Both the position numbers and the translations under genes were made by a program. Shown piece after piece: positions 6,262-14,639 of a stretch of DNA of 29,088 nt (its first letter is position 1; the number at the start of each line of letters is the position of its first letter). Below the pieces are notes generated by a model. It had not been told where the DNA came from. It made no database searches and saw only the letters and a program-made list of their open reading frames with translations. The stretch comes from Rhodobacterales bacterium UBA3080 (GTDB lineage: Bacteria > Pseudomonadota > Alphaproteobacteria > Rhodobacterales > Rhodobacteraceae): assembly GCA_002366645.1 (NCBI GenBank), contig DFBM01000085.1, positions 1 to 29,088 of the forward strand, written 5' to 3'.

Positions 6262-7462
6262 TTTCGGGGCCGGTATTGGTGTGGGGCGAATAAACTTTGG
6301 TAATTGTGGACGCTGACGACCCGCGATTTTCAAATCGTTTTTTAAGGCTGATTGGCCCCGCAGTGATCAGGAAGTAATCGTATTCTACCGGAAAGTCGAA
6401 AGCACAAAGATACTGGATATGGCGCCGGAAAAACTTGAAACGGGTTTGACGTTGGGTTTCTACCGACAGCGTTTTGCTGAAAGCCGCAGACATAACGGTC
6501 GGTCCGTATTTTTTCGTCAGGGGCGCCGCACCGCTGACCTCGACAGGATCCGCCAAGGCAAAACACGCACCGTCACCCGGGGCGGATACGTCGAGCCATT
6601 TGATATCCGGACGCGACGAGACCTGCTGCAAATCACGGCGTAAATCCCATGCCCCCGGCAAAAACGAGATCACGGGAATGGCCTGCCCAAGCGTTAGCAG
6701 GGCAAGCTTCGGGGCTTCGGGGCGACGGCGCAGAACTTCGGCCGCAAGAACGAGCGCCAGATGTGCTCCGGAAGAATGGCCGACGATCAGAACCTCGTCC
6801 ACGTCGGAATCCAGCGCCGCGCATATGCGTTCACTGAAACGATCTACGCGGCTAGAGAGCACGTCAGGCAACGCACCTTTTTCCTGCGCCCAGAACGCAA
6901 AATCATGCAACAGGTAATAGGCGAAGAAATGTTTGTCCCATTTCCGGAACAGGACCAACATCGAGAAAAACAAACTGCCGCCGAGGGCCAATCCGAGCAG
7001 CCCGCCGATAACACCCGCAACAATTTTGCCAAGCAGAAAGGAAAAAAGAACCTGCCCCATCAGGACAATAGCCGGATACATCGCCGCCAGAATCGGGGCG
7101 CGTCGCAAACGTCGTAAAGCCAGCAAAGCGCCGCTTGAAAAATACAGCCACAATGTTCGGAGCAGCAGCCAATACGTCACCGGAATCGAATTCCGCATCG
7201 AATCAAAAACGATATCGTTCCAAAGCAACAACTCGATTCGTGTATCAGTTTCGGCACCATTAACGTCGGTGTTTACATTCCAGTGATACTTCTCCGCCTG
7301 CCCCGTCGCACCTTCGATTGACAGTTCATAGTCAGAAATTGCGGACTGCTTGCCACCCTCGGTACGGTAAAGCTCCCGATAGCGTCGGGGCGGCATCGGA
7401 TCATAACCGGGCACATAGAATACATGGCGCCGGCGAACGGATTGGGTCAGTTTGTTATTCAC
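6254..7462 (-). CDS. Membrane-anchored alpha/beta-hydrolase-like protein
   Basis: About 402 aa. The N-terminal RRRHVFYVPGYDPMPP resembles the first strand and oxyanion turn of alpha/beta hydrolases. A block of two or three transmembrane segments (about residues 95-170) is inserted next. The nucleophile elbow GHSSG then appears near residue 230, followed by SAPGD near 296 (candidate acid) and RRHIQYL near 348 (candidate His). It is therefore probably a serine hydrolase at the inner membrane; the substrate is unknown. The start is a guess: GTG 7462, or TTG 7471 nine bases earlier, neither with a good ribosome site. It is the first gene of a probable pair with the P450. Confidence 0.6.
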   Translation of the reverse strand: MNNKLTQSVRRRHVFYVPGYDPMPPRRYRELYRTEGGKQSAISDYELSIEGATGQAEKYHWNVNTDVNGAETDTRIELLLWNDIVFDSMRNSIPVTYWLLLRTLWLYFSSGALLALRRLRRAPILAAMYPAIVLMGQVLFSFLLGKIVAGVIGGLLGLALGGSLFFSMLVLFRKWDKHFFAYYLLHDFAFWAQEKGALPDVLSSRVDRFSERICAALDSDVDEVLIVGHSSGAHLALVLAAEVLRRRPEAPKLALLTLGQAIPVISFLPGAWDLRRDLQQVSSRPDIKWLDVSAPGDGACFALADPVEVSGAAPLTKKYGPTVMSAAFSKTLSVETQRQTRFKFFRRHIQYLCAFDFPVEYDYFLITAGPISLKKRFENRGSSASTITKVYSPHTNTGPENG

Positions 7463-7519
7463 GGCAACCAAGCTATTAAAAATATTTTTTACAACACTAC
7501 GTCGAAATTTCTCAGGGTT

Positions 7520-8266
7520 CTAGCCGATAGAGCCAAGGGCAGGAATATTTTCGAGCAACCAGAAAGACATTTCGGAGAACAGGCCGGTCACCAGCATAAT
7601 GCCGACGAGCACGAGCAGTACGCCCATGATTTTTTCGACCAATCCCATGTGCTTCTTGAATTTGTTCATCGCCTTCACAAAACGGCGCATAAACATCGCG
7701 GCCAAAATGAACGGGATACCAAGACCACCTGCATAAAAAGCCATCAAAACAACTCCGCGCTGAACCGAGCCTTCTTGTGCTGCAAGCGACAGGATCGTAC
7801 CTAGAATCGGCCCGATGCAAGGTGTCCAGCCAAAGGCGAACGCCAGCCCCAAAATATAGGCACCAAACAGGCTGCCACCTTGATTTCCAGCGTCAAAACG
7901 TGCTTCGCGATAGAGGAAGGGGATTTTCAGAACACCAAGGAAGTGCAGCCCGAAAACGATAATCACAACACCGGCGACCATTCCCATTTGTTGCTGGTAT
8001 TGTAAAAACACCTGCCCGAAGGCCGAAGCCGCCAGCCCTAGAAAGATGAATACCGTCGACAGCCCCATAACGAAAAAGACCGCCTTGACGATCACCCCGT
8101 TATCGCGCCCCTCCGACATGTCGTCGATCGAAGTGCCGCCGATAAATGCCAGATAAGGAGGTACAATCGGTAACACACAGGGCGACAGGAACGACAGGAC
8201 ACCCGCAAGCGTGGCGATCAGCAGCGACAAGCCCATCGAGGCGTCAATGATATCAATTCCGAACAT
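7520..8266 (-). CDS. ccdA: Cytochrome c biogenesis / thiol-disulfide transporter CcdA
   Basis: A 248-aa polytopic membrane protein. CcdA passes electrons from cytoplasmic thioredoxin across the membrane to periplasmic thiol partners, for example in cytochrome c maturation. The paired cysteines sit in SPCVLPIVPPYL (Cys near residue 30) and TPCIGPILG, the two half-repeats that define the family, and about six hydrophobic segments are visible. ATG 8266 has GAGG at good spacing upstream and starts at the typical N-terminus. The open frame could run 42 codons further upstream but without CcdA-like sequence, so I reject that extension. Confidence 0.95.
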   Translation of the reverse strand: MFGIDIIDASMGLSLLIATLAGVLSFLSPCVLPIVPPYLAFIGGTSIDDMSEGRDNGVIVKAVFFVMGLSTVFIFLGLAASAFGQVFLQYQQQMGMVAGVVIIVFGLHFLGVLKIPFLYREARFDAGNQGGSLFGAYILGLAFAFGWTPCIGPILGTILSLAAQEGSVQRGVVLMAFYAGGLGIPFILAAMFMRRFVKAMNKFKKHMGLVEKIMGVLLVLVGIMLVTGLFSEMSFWLLENIPALGSIG

Positions 8267-8377
8267 GGCAAACCTCGTTGTTTCAAACCCATACTTAAGC
8301 GGTTTGCACGCGCGCGTCATGCCCTGAATTGTCACATTACCGTGGACAAGTGTTACAGGGCCGCATAGGTCTAATGC

Positions 8378-8605
8378 ATGGATTGGGATCATGAACTCGA
8401 CGCAATCGGGCTGCTATGCCCGCTACCGGTATTGAAAGCGCGCAAACGGCTGCAAGGTCTGGAAGCCGGACAGGTTTTGCGCCTGATTGCCGATGATCCT
8501 GCCGCAGTGATTGACGTACCGCATTTCTGCTTTGAACAGGGGTACGAGCTGGTTTCGGCGAATACCGACAATCCAGCTCATGTCTACCTTATCCGCAAGG
8601 GCTGA
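8378..8605 (+). CDS. TusA/SirA-like sulfurtransferase
   Basis: A 75-aa protein with the family signature GLLCPLPVLKARKRL near residue 12; the CPxP cysteine is the persulfide carrier. TusA-fold proteins relay sulfur for tRNA thiolation, molybdenum cofactor or sulfur oxidation, and the specific pathway cannot be told from sequence. A second Cys (PHFCFEQGY) is near residue 50. The gene is divergent from ccdA across about 110 bases. It runs head-on into the indolepyruvate oxidoreductase gene, and the two stop codons are adjacent. Confidence 0.88.
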   Translation: MDWDHELDAIGLLCPLPVLKARKRLQGLEAGQVLRLIADDPAAVIDVPHFCFEQGYELVSANTDNPAHVYLIRKG

Positions 8606-8620
8606 TTATTCAGCCGCTTG
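8596..8620. terminator. Hairpin spanning both convergent stop codons
   Basis: CAAG-GGCTGA (8596-8605) pairs with TCAGCC-G-CTTG (8610-8620) around the loop TTAT, with one bulged G. The TGA of the TusA-like gene and the TAA of the oxidoreductase gene both lie inside the hairpin. No long T-run follows on either strand. A bidirectional terminator is plausible, not certain. Confidence 0.45.
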
Positions 8621-11600
8621 CGCCTGTGGTGCTCCACCGGAACGTAATCCCGCCAACAATTCTTCGCGTTTCTTGGCGGCTTTTTCGACGTTCGCGGCTT
8701 TAACATGACCAAAACCGCGAATCTCCAAGGGTAGTTCCGCAAGCGCAACGGCCAGATCCTTCGTATCGCCAGAAAACGCTGCCGAAACCTCGGCCATGGT
8801 TTTCTGGTATTCCTTGATCAACGCCCGCTCCATCTTGCGTTCTGCCGAATAGCCAAAGACGTCAAAAGGGGTGCCGCGCAGCGATTTCATGCGCGCCAGT
8901 ACGCCGAAGGCTTTCATCATCCACGGACCGAACTCGGATTTAACCGGCCGCCCCTGCTTGTCTTTTTTGCCAAGGATCGGTGGAGCCATATGGAAACGCA
9001 TGCTGCGAACATCAGTAAAGTGATCCGCCACCGCTGCCTCCAGTGTTTCGCGATGCAGGCGTGCGACCTCGTATTCATCTTTGTAGGATAACAACTTGTG
9101 ATAACCCTTCGCGACCGCTTCGCCGAACTCCGCATCAATCGCCTTGGCCGCATCGACCCGCTTCAGATAACGTTTGGCCAAACGACCGTTCTGGTATTTC
9201 CGCAAGTGCGCCGCACGTGCCTCGATACCTGTTAGGACTACGTCGGAGACCGCTGCCTCGATCAGCGATGCCGCCGCATCCTTAGGGAAAGCCACAGCCC
9301 AGCGGCCGATTTTCATCGCCAGAAGGTTGCCCTCGACGCCCGCGCCATTCAACTCAATCGCGCGTTCCAGCGATTCAAGAGACAGCGGAACAAGCCCAGC
9401 TTGCCAAGCCGCGCCCAACATCAAGACGTTGGCGTAAATAGCATCTGCCAGAAACTTTTCGGCCAGCTTTGTTGCATCCAGCATCGACAGAGCTTCCTCG
9501 CCGACGCGTGCACGCAGCGCGATGCTCATCCGATCGACCGGTAGATTGAATTCGGTGTTTTTGGTAAACTCGCCGGTGATGATCTGGTGCGAGTTGCAAA
9601 CCGCCTTCGTGCGGCCTCGCGTCATCAGCCCCAATGTTTTTGCACCGGAGGAGGTCACGAGATCGCCGCCGATCATCGCATCCGCTTCGCCCACAGCCAC
9701 ACGGATGGCCGAGATATCCTCGGGCTTCTCCGCGACCCGACAATGGATATGCACCGCACCACCCTTTTGGGCCAGTCCCGCCATTTCCATCATCCCGACG
9801 CCCTTGCCTTCAAGATGTGCGGCCATACCCAGCAGCGCTCCGACAGTCACAACGCCGGTACCGCCGACACCGGTTATCACGATGTTATGGGTACCGTTTA
9901 TCGTCGGCAAGTTAGGTTGCGGCAGGTCCGGCAGCTCCAACTCCGCTTTCTCGGGCTTCCTCACTTGCGCACCTTCCAGTGTCACAAAACTCGGGCAGAA
10001 TCCGTTGAGGCAGGAGAAATCCTTGTTGCAGGACGACTGGTCAATCTCGCGCTTGCGGCCAAATTCGGTTTCTTTCGGTAGGATCGAAACGCAGTTCGAC
10101 TGCACACCACAATCACCGCAGCCCTCGCAGACGTCCGGGTTAATGAACACGCGTTTGTCGGGATCAGGGAAAAGGCCACGCTTGCGGCGGCGGCGTTTTT
10201 CCGCAGCGCAGGTCTGGATATAAACGATCGCCGTCACACCCTCGATCTCGCGTAGGCGTTTTTGCACATCCATCAGGTCGCGACGTTCGGCGGTTTCTAC
10301 GCCCTTGGGCAGTGCGGAGAAGTCCACGTCCTCTTTTTCATCATATACAACGACGAGTTTTTTCACCCGCATAGCCACAAGCTCGTGCGCGATTTGAGCA
10401 GCGCTCAAATCGCCCTCGTTGTGTTGACCACCGGTCATGGCAACCGCATCGTTGTAGAGGACTTTGTAGGTGATATTCACGTCACCCGCCGCAATCGCCG
10501 CCCTGATTGCCTGCACTCCGGAGTGGTTATACGTCCCGTCGCCCAGGTTTTGGAACACGTGCTTACGGTTGGAAAAAGGCGCCTCGCCTATCCAGTTCGC
10601 ACCCTCGCCGCCCATATGCGTAAAGCCGAGCGTGTCGCGGTCCATCCACTGCACCATATAGTGGCACCCGATGCCTGCGTAGGCGCGCGATCCTTCCGGC
10701 ACTTTAGTCGAGGAATTATGCGGGCAACCCGAACAAAACCACGGCAAGCGCGAAGCGATCTCTTCGGCATTGTCGGCCTTCGCCGCGTCATCCAGAACCG
10801 CTTTGGCCGTCGTCAGGCGATCGCTTTCGACTCCTTCTTCCGTCAACAAGTCACCAAGTGTACGCGCCACCCCGACAGGATCGAGAGCGCCTTTGACCGT
10901 GAACAAAACATCGCCGTTTTCTTTCTTCCAACCGACAACACGTCGTCCGCGGCGGTCATCAAAAATGGCCTCTTTGATCTGCACTTCGATCAGCTTGCGC
11001 TTTTCTTCGACGACTATGATCAAATCCAGATCGTCGGACCATTCGCGGAAACTGGTCATATCCAGCGGCCAGACCATCCCAACTTTATATGTGGTGATCC
11101 CCAGTCGTTCAGCCTCGGCCTCGTCGATACCCAGCAGGTCGAGCGCATGAACCGTGTCCAGCCAGCTTTTGCCTGACGACACGATACCGATCTTCGCGCT
11201 TTCTCCCCCCAATACCCTCCGGTCTATCCTATTTGCACGCGCGAACGCCTCGGCGGCGAAGCGCTTGTAGTCATGGAGGCGGGCCTCCTGTTCGGTGCGA
11301 TCATCGACAAGCTTTATGTTGACCCCACCCTCAGGCATCTCGAAATCAGCTGGTGTGACAACTGACAAACGGTTCGGATCGCCATCGACAACTTCGGTAA
11401 CCTCGATCGTGTCCTTCACGCATTTCAGGCCGACCCAGCAGCCCGAATAACGGCTGAGCTCCCAGCCCAGAATGCCGTAATCAAGAATTTCCTGAACACC
11501 TGCTGGCGAGAGAATCGGCATAAGCGCATCGACCAACGCAAATTCCGACTGGTGCAGAACCGTGGAGCTTTCTCCGGTATGGTCATCGCCCATAGCCACC

Positions 11601-12022
11601 AACACACCGCCGAGTTCAGCCGTACCGGCCATATTCGCATGCCGGAAAACGTCGCCAGTCCGATCGACCCCTGGCCCTTTGCCGTACCAGAATCCGTAAA
11701 CACCGTCGAATGCGCCTTCGCCGTGCAGATTCGCCTGCTGAGCACCCCAGAGCGCCGTCGCAGCCAAATCCTCGTTCAGCCCCGGCGAGAACTTTACGTC
11801 CGAAGCCTTAAGCTGCTTGCCCGCTCGCTCCATTTGCAAATCAACAGCGCCGAGGGGTGAGCCGCGATACCCTGTCACGTAACCAGCCGTATTATGGCCC
11901 GCAGCCGTATCACGCGCCTTTTGCATCATCGTCAGGCGCACCAGCGCTTGCGTGCCGCTTAACAAAACGAAACGTTTGGATAGATCGTAGCGGTCACTCA
12001 AAGAAACGGATTGAAGTGTCAT
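8606..12022 (-). CDS. Fused indolepyruvate ferredoxin oxidoreductase (alpha and gamma parts in one chain)
   Basis: The 1138-aa protein fits the fused IorA/IorB-type 2-ketoacid:ferredoxin oxidoreductases, which decarboxylate aryl pyruvates to acyl-CoA with thiamine diphosphate. The N-terminal domain has GYRGSPLGAVD. A thiamine-binding region includes GEGANWIGEAPF. Near residue 630 the iron-sulfur motif CEGCGDCGVQSNC is followed by CNKDFSCLNGFC. The gamma domain starts near 714 with NIVITGVGGTGVVTVGALLG. A C-terminal extension of about 250 residues completes it, as in the alphaproteobacterial form. ATG 12022 follows GAGGAGG. The gene is divergent from the LysR regulator, its likely controller, and ends against the TusA-like gene. 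Confidence 0.95.
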   Translation of the reverse strand: MTLQSVSLSDRYDLSKRFVLLSGTQALVRLTMMQKARDTAAGHNTAGYVTGYRGSPLGAVDLQMERAGKQLKASDVKFSPGLNEDLAATALWGAQQANLHGEGAFDGVYGFWYGKGPGVDRTGDVFRHANMAGTAELGGVLVAMGDDHTGESSTVLHQSEFALVDALMPILSPAGVQEILDYGILGWELSRYSGCWVGLKCVKDTIEVTEVVDGDPNRLSVVTPADFEMPEGGVNIKLVDDRTEQEARLHDYKRFAAEAFARANRIDRRVLGGESAKIGIVSSGKSWLDTVHALDLLGIDEAEAERLGITTYKVGMVWPLDMTSFREWSDDLDLIIVVEEKRKLIEVQIKEAIFDDRRGRRVVGWKKENGDVLFTVKGALDPVGVARTLGDLLTEEGVESDRLTTAKAVLDDAAKADNAEEIASRLPWFCSGCPHNSSTKVPEGSRAYAGIGCHYMVQWMDRDTLGFTHMGGEGANWIGEAPFSNRKHVFQNLGDGTYNHSGVQAIRAAIAAGDVNITYKVLYNDAVAMTGGQHNEGDLSAAQIAHELVAMRVKKLVVVYDEKEDVDFSALPKGVETAERRDLMDVQKRLREIEGVTAIVYIQTCAAEKRRRRKRGLFPDPDKRVFINPDVCEGCGDCGVQSNCVSILPKETEFGRKREIDQSSCNKDFSCLNGFCPSFVTLEGAQVRKPEKAELELPDLPQPNLPTINGTHNIVITGVGGTGVVTVGALLGMAAHLEGKGVGMMEMAGLAQKGGAVHIHCRVAEKPEDISAIRVAVGEADAMIGGDLVTSSGAKTLGLMTRGRTKAVCNSHQIITGEFTKNTEFNLPVDRMSIALRARVGEEALSMLDATKLAEKFLADAIYANVLMLGAAWQAGLVPLSLESLERAIELNGAGVEGNLLAMKIGRWAVAFPKDAAASLIEAAVSDVVLTGIEARAAHLRKYQNGRLAKRYLKRVDAAKAIDAEFGEAVAKGYHKLLSYKDEYEVARLHRETLEAAVADHFTDVRSMRFHMAPPILGKKDKQGRPVKSEFGPWMMKAFGVLARMKSLRGTPFDVFGYSAERKMERALIKEYQKTMAEVSAAFSGDTKDLAVALAELPLEIRGFGHVKAANVEKAAKKREELLAGLRSGGAPQAQAAE

Positions 12023-12121
12023 GGTGGGCCTCCTCAAACAGCATTTACCGGAGTATAGGTCAGAACGATTGACCCAAACAACAAAATTTTTCGTGACGTC
12101 GCGTGAAAGCTACGCTTTTTT

Positions 12122-12147
12122 ATCACAAGTTTTCCGGCTATAGTGAT
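12122..12147. promoter_or_regulatory. Possible LysR operator (spaced inverted repeat)
   Basis: ATCAC (12122-12126) and GTGAT (12143-12147) form a spaced inverted repeat in the divergent region between the oxidoreductase and the LysR gene. LysR proteins usually bind such sites near their own gene. The match is short and could be chance. Confidence 0.3.
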
Positions 12148-12202
12148 CGAATTAAACAATACCTTTAAAAACAAGTGCTTGAAAACAAGGCGACGGGGAA
12201 AA

Positions 12203-13102
12203 ATGGACTGGGACAAACTGCGAATCTTTCATGCGGTTGCCGAAGCGGGCAGTTTGACACATGCGGGCGAAGTGCTGCACCTCAGTCAATCCGCCGTTAG
12301 CCGTCAGGTTAGCGCCTTGGAAGAGAACCTCAACGTTATGCTTTTCCATCGCCATGCGCGCGGCTTGATCCTAACCGAGCAAGGGGAGCTTCTGCTAGAA
12401 GCAACGCGCGCAATGAGTAACCGTCTGGACACAGCCACCGCCCACATTCGCGACAGCAAAGACGAGGTTTTCGGCAATCTTCGCGTAACGACTACAACGG
12501 GCTTTGGCACTTTGTGGCTGGCACCGCGTCTCGGTCATCTCTACGAAAAATATCCGGATCTGAAAATTGATCTAATGCTGGAAGAACGGGTGCTGGACCT
12601 TCCGATGCGCGAATCCGACGTCGCGATCCGCATGAAGGAACCGAGCCAAGCCGACTTGATCCGGCGCCGTCTGATGGACGTCGACATGAAGCTATACGCC
12701 TCGCGTGACTACCTCGAAAAATATGGCGTGCCAAAAAGCACAAAAGACCTCAGGGAGCATCGCCTGATCGCTCATAGCCCAAGCTCGCCACAGGTTAGTG
12801 CGGGGGCCGAATGGATGGCTCCGTTTCTAAGCTCAAATCGCAAGTCAGTTCTGACGGTGAACAGTTATTTCGGCATTCTGCAAGCGGCCCGTCACGGTCT
12901 TGGAATCGGGGCGTTGCCGGACTACGTTATCGTGGATTCTCCCGAGTTGGAGCGGGTTCTGCCCGGGCATAGCAGCCGACCGATTCCGGTGTATTTGGCT
13001 TATCCGGAAGAATTACGGCACTCAAAACGCGTCGCGGCTTTCAGAAATTTCGTTCTGGACGAAATCAAGGAATACCGCATTCAGGCGAAGAAAGCCGAAT
13101 AA
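12203..13102 (+). CDS. LysR-family transcriptional regulator
   Basis: A 299-aa regulator. Its N-terminal winged helix-turn-helix, MDWDKLRIFHAVAEAGSLTHAGEVLHLSQSAVSRQVSALE, is textbook LysR. The effector domain follows from about residue 90, ending in the usual GIGALPDYV and FLVDEI-like segments. ATG 12203 has GGGGAA a few bases upstream; the frame is open 20 codons further up, but without recognisable LysR sequence. It is transcribed away from the indolepyruvate oxidoreductase across about 180 bases, so it probably controls that gene and itself. The inducer is unknown; an aromatic keto acid would suit the neighbour. Confidence 0.93.
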   Translation: MDWDKLRIFHAVAEAGSLTHAGEVLHLSQSAVSRQVSALEENLNVMLFHRHARGLILTEQGELLLEATRAMSNRLDTATAHIRDSKDEVFGNLRVTTTTGFGTLWLAPRLGHLYEKYPDLKIDLMLEERVLDLPMRESDVAIRMKEPSQADLIRRRLMDVDMKLYASRDYLEKYGVPKSTKDLREHRLIAHSPSSPQVSAGAEWMAPFLSSNRKSVLTVNSYFGILQAARHGLGIGALPDYVIVDSPELERVLPGHSSRPIPVYLAYPEELRHSKRVAAFRNFVLDEIKEYRIQAKKAE

Positions 13103-13181
13103 AAGCACATTGTTAACATGGAATGTATTCAGCCATGCATTCTGACGATAGCAGGTATGCACATAAATCGCCAAGTTTTCC

Positions 13182-13210
13182 TTGAACGGGGTCCACCCTC
13201 AACCTATATC
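13182..13210 (+). promoter_or_regulatory. Sigma-70-type promoter of a putative small RNA
   Basis: TTGAAC (13182-13187) and TATATC (13205-13210) are separated by exactly 17 bases. The predicted start is near 13217, in front of a hairpin and terminator and no open frame. Confidence 0.65.
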
Positions 13211-13216
13211 AATTCA

Positions 13217-13294
13217 CGAAGCGGCAGGGCATTGCCCCCGCAGTTTCATACCTCCCTGTTGGACTTGGGCCGAGCGATGCTCGGCCTTTTTTTT
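13217..13294 (+). ncRNA. Putative small regulatory RNA (suhB/mmgR-like), about 78 nt
   Basis: The candidate has a 5' hairpin at 13221-13241 (GCGG..GGGC ATT GCCC..CCGC). A single-stranded linker follows, containing CATACCTCCCTGTTGGACTT, then an intrinsic terminator at 13268-13294. The unpaired CCUCCC is complementary to Shine-Dalgarno sequences, as in many alphaproteobacterial trans-acting RNAs. The length, the linker and the terminator fit my recollection of the suhB (alpha-r8/MmgR) family, but I could not run a covariance search. A good promoter precedes it, and no protein frame is apparent. Confidence 0.6.
13268..13294 (+). terminator. Strong intrinsic terminator of the small RNA
   Basis: GGCCGAGC (13268-13275) pairs perfectly with GCTCGGCC (13279-13286) around GAT, followed by eight T residues (13287-13294). 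Confidence 0.92.
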
Positions 13295-13349
13295 GCCTAA
13301 TCGCTGACAGGAAATTCGTACAGCGGAAGGGTTCGGCACCAAGCTCAAG

Positions 13350-14639
13350 CTAACAAATTACATGTGCAAACGAACCGCAAACTCGCCCCCTGACATGCCC
13401 CATATCGGACAACTTTTCGCCCATCGAATTTTGCGCTCGAAACAGAGGTCCGGTCATGTCGGCACCGATAACCGACGCATAGTGAAACTCGTGCCCCTTC
13501 AAAGGCCGCCCCCAAGGTAACTCCGAAACCGGCTGCAGCGCACGATACCCCAAATGCAACCGCCGCTCGGCAAAACTTGTGTGTACCGGTAAAAACCCCA
13601 GCATCCGGTGCCGCACGCCTTGGGCATCGATCAGACTTTCACCAAGCGTCATGTAGCCGCCGCACTCGCCATAAATCAACGCACCGCGATCCCGCGCAGC
13701 CAGCATTTCGGCTGCAAAACCGTTGCTCGCCGCCAGCTTACCCGCATACAATTCCGGATACCCACCGGGAAGGAAAACAGCGTCCGAACTAGCCGAAGGG
13801 CCCTCGTTTTGAAGCGGGGAGAAGAATGAAACCTCGGCACCGGATCTGCGCCAGTCCTCCAACATATGTGGGTAAGAAAACGCGAAGGTATCGTCCTTTG
13901 CCACAGCAATTCTGGCCCCTAAAGGAGGCAAGCCGCCATCGCGACTTGCAGCACCTATAGGCGCAGCCAAATCACTCAAAGCATCGAGATCAACGTTTGC
14001 CTCGATCAACTGTGCGGAGTCCTCAATGAACCCCTCAAGGTTGGCGTGTTCGATGGCTTGCACCAACCCCAAATGCCTCGACGGCGCCTGCAATTTAGCT
14101 GTTCTTGGCACCGCCCCCAGCACCGGAACACCAATCGCGCTTATGGCGCGCGAAATAATCTCGCCGTGCCGCGGCGAGCCAATTTGATTGAGGATAACAC
14201 CGGCAATTCGCACCGACGGCCGTAAATTCGCCAGCCCCTGCACCACAACCGCCGCCGTCTGTGATTGCCGCGCCGCGTCGAGCACAAGAATAACCGGCAG
14301 GTCCAGAACCTCGGCCAAATCCGCGATGCTTCCCTGCCCCATCGGATTATCAACGCATGGGGCCCCGTCGAACAGGCCCATCGCCCCCTCGACAATCAAA
14401 AACTCGCCGTCCTGTCCCGCTGCCAGACCCTTCAGTTGTTCCGGCGACATCGCCCAAGCATCCAGATTGACACACTCGGCGCCGCTAGCGGCCTTGTGAA
14501 ACTGCGGGTCAATATAATCCGGACCGCTTTTCGCCGAAACAACCCGCAGGCCGCGTCTCCGAAATGCGCGCAATAGCCCGAGAGTTATCATCGTCTTTCC
14601 CGCACCGGAATTAGGCGCGGCGATTACAAAACCCTTCAC
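13350..14639 (-). CDS. cobB: (Hydrogeno)cobyrinate a,c-diamide synthase CobB
   Basis: A 429-aa ATP- and glutamine-dependent amidase that converts the a and c carboxylates of hydrogenobyrinate (or cobyrinate) to amides. The N-terminal dethiobiotin-synthetase-like domain has the P-loop APNSGAGKT and SGPDYIDPQFH. The C-terminal class I glutaminase domain has YGECGGYM (nucleophile Cys near residue 325) and GHEFHYAS near 383. I chose GTG 14639 because its GTGA overlaps the cobA stop and the protein then begins KGFVIAAPNSG as expected; the open frame upstream belongs to cobA in another frame. It is the last gene of the cob operon, with no clear terminator seen after it on this strand. Confidence 0.95.
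   Translation of the reverse strand: MKGFVIAAPNSGAGKTMITLGLLRAFRRRGLRVVSAKSGPDYIDPQFHKAASGAECVNLDAWAMSPEQLKGLAAGQDGEFLIVEGAMGLFDGAPCVDNPMGQGSIADLAEVLDLPVILVLDAARQSQTAAVVVQGLANLRPSVRIAGVILNQIGSPRHGEIISRAISAIGVPVLGAVPRTAKLQAPSRHLGLVQAIEHANLEGFIEDSAQLIEANVDLDALSDLAAPIGAASRDGGLPPLGARIAVAKDDTFAFSYPHMLEDWRRSGAEVSFFSPLQNEGPSASSDAVFLPGGYPELYAGKLAASNGFAAEMLAARDRGALIYGECGGYMTLGESLIDAQGVRHRMLGFLPVHTSFAERRLHLGYRALQPVSELPWGRPLKGHEFHYASVIGADMTGPLFRAQNSMGEKLSDMGHVRGRVCGSFAHVIC

Noticed and set aside
6262..6333. N-terminal extension of the P450 to a TTG codon
   Set aside because: It would overlap the upstream gene by 80 bases without a ribosome site. The proline-rich sequence is plausible, so the possibility is noted but not adopted.
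8267..8392. 42-residue extension of CcdA
   Set aside because: The extension has no CcdA similarity. ATG 8266 has a good ribosome site and the typical N-terminus.
10262..11176. A 304-aa open frame antisense to the indolepyruvate oxidoreductase
   Set aside because: It is a high-GC antisense shadow with no domain pattern or ribosome site; the opposite strand is an unambiguous enzyme.
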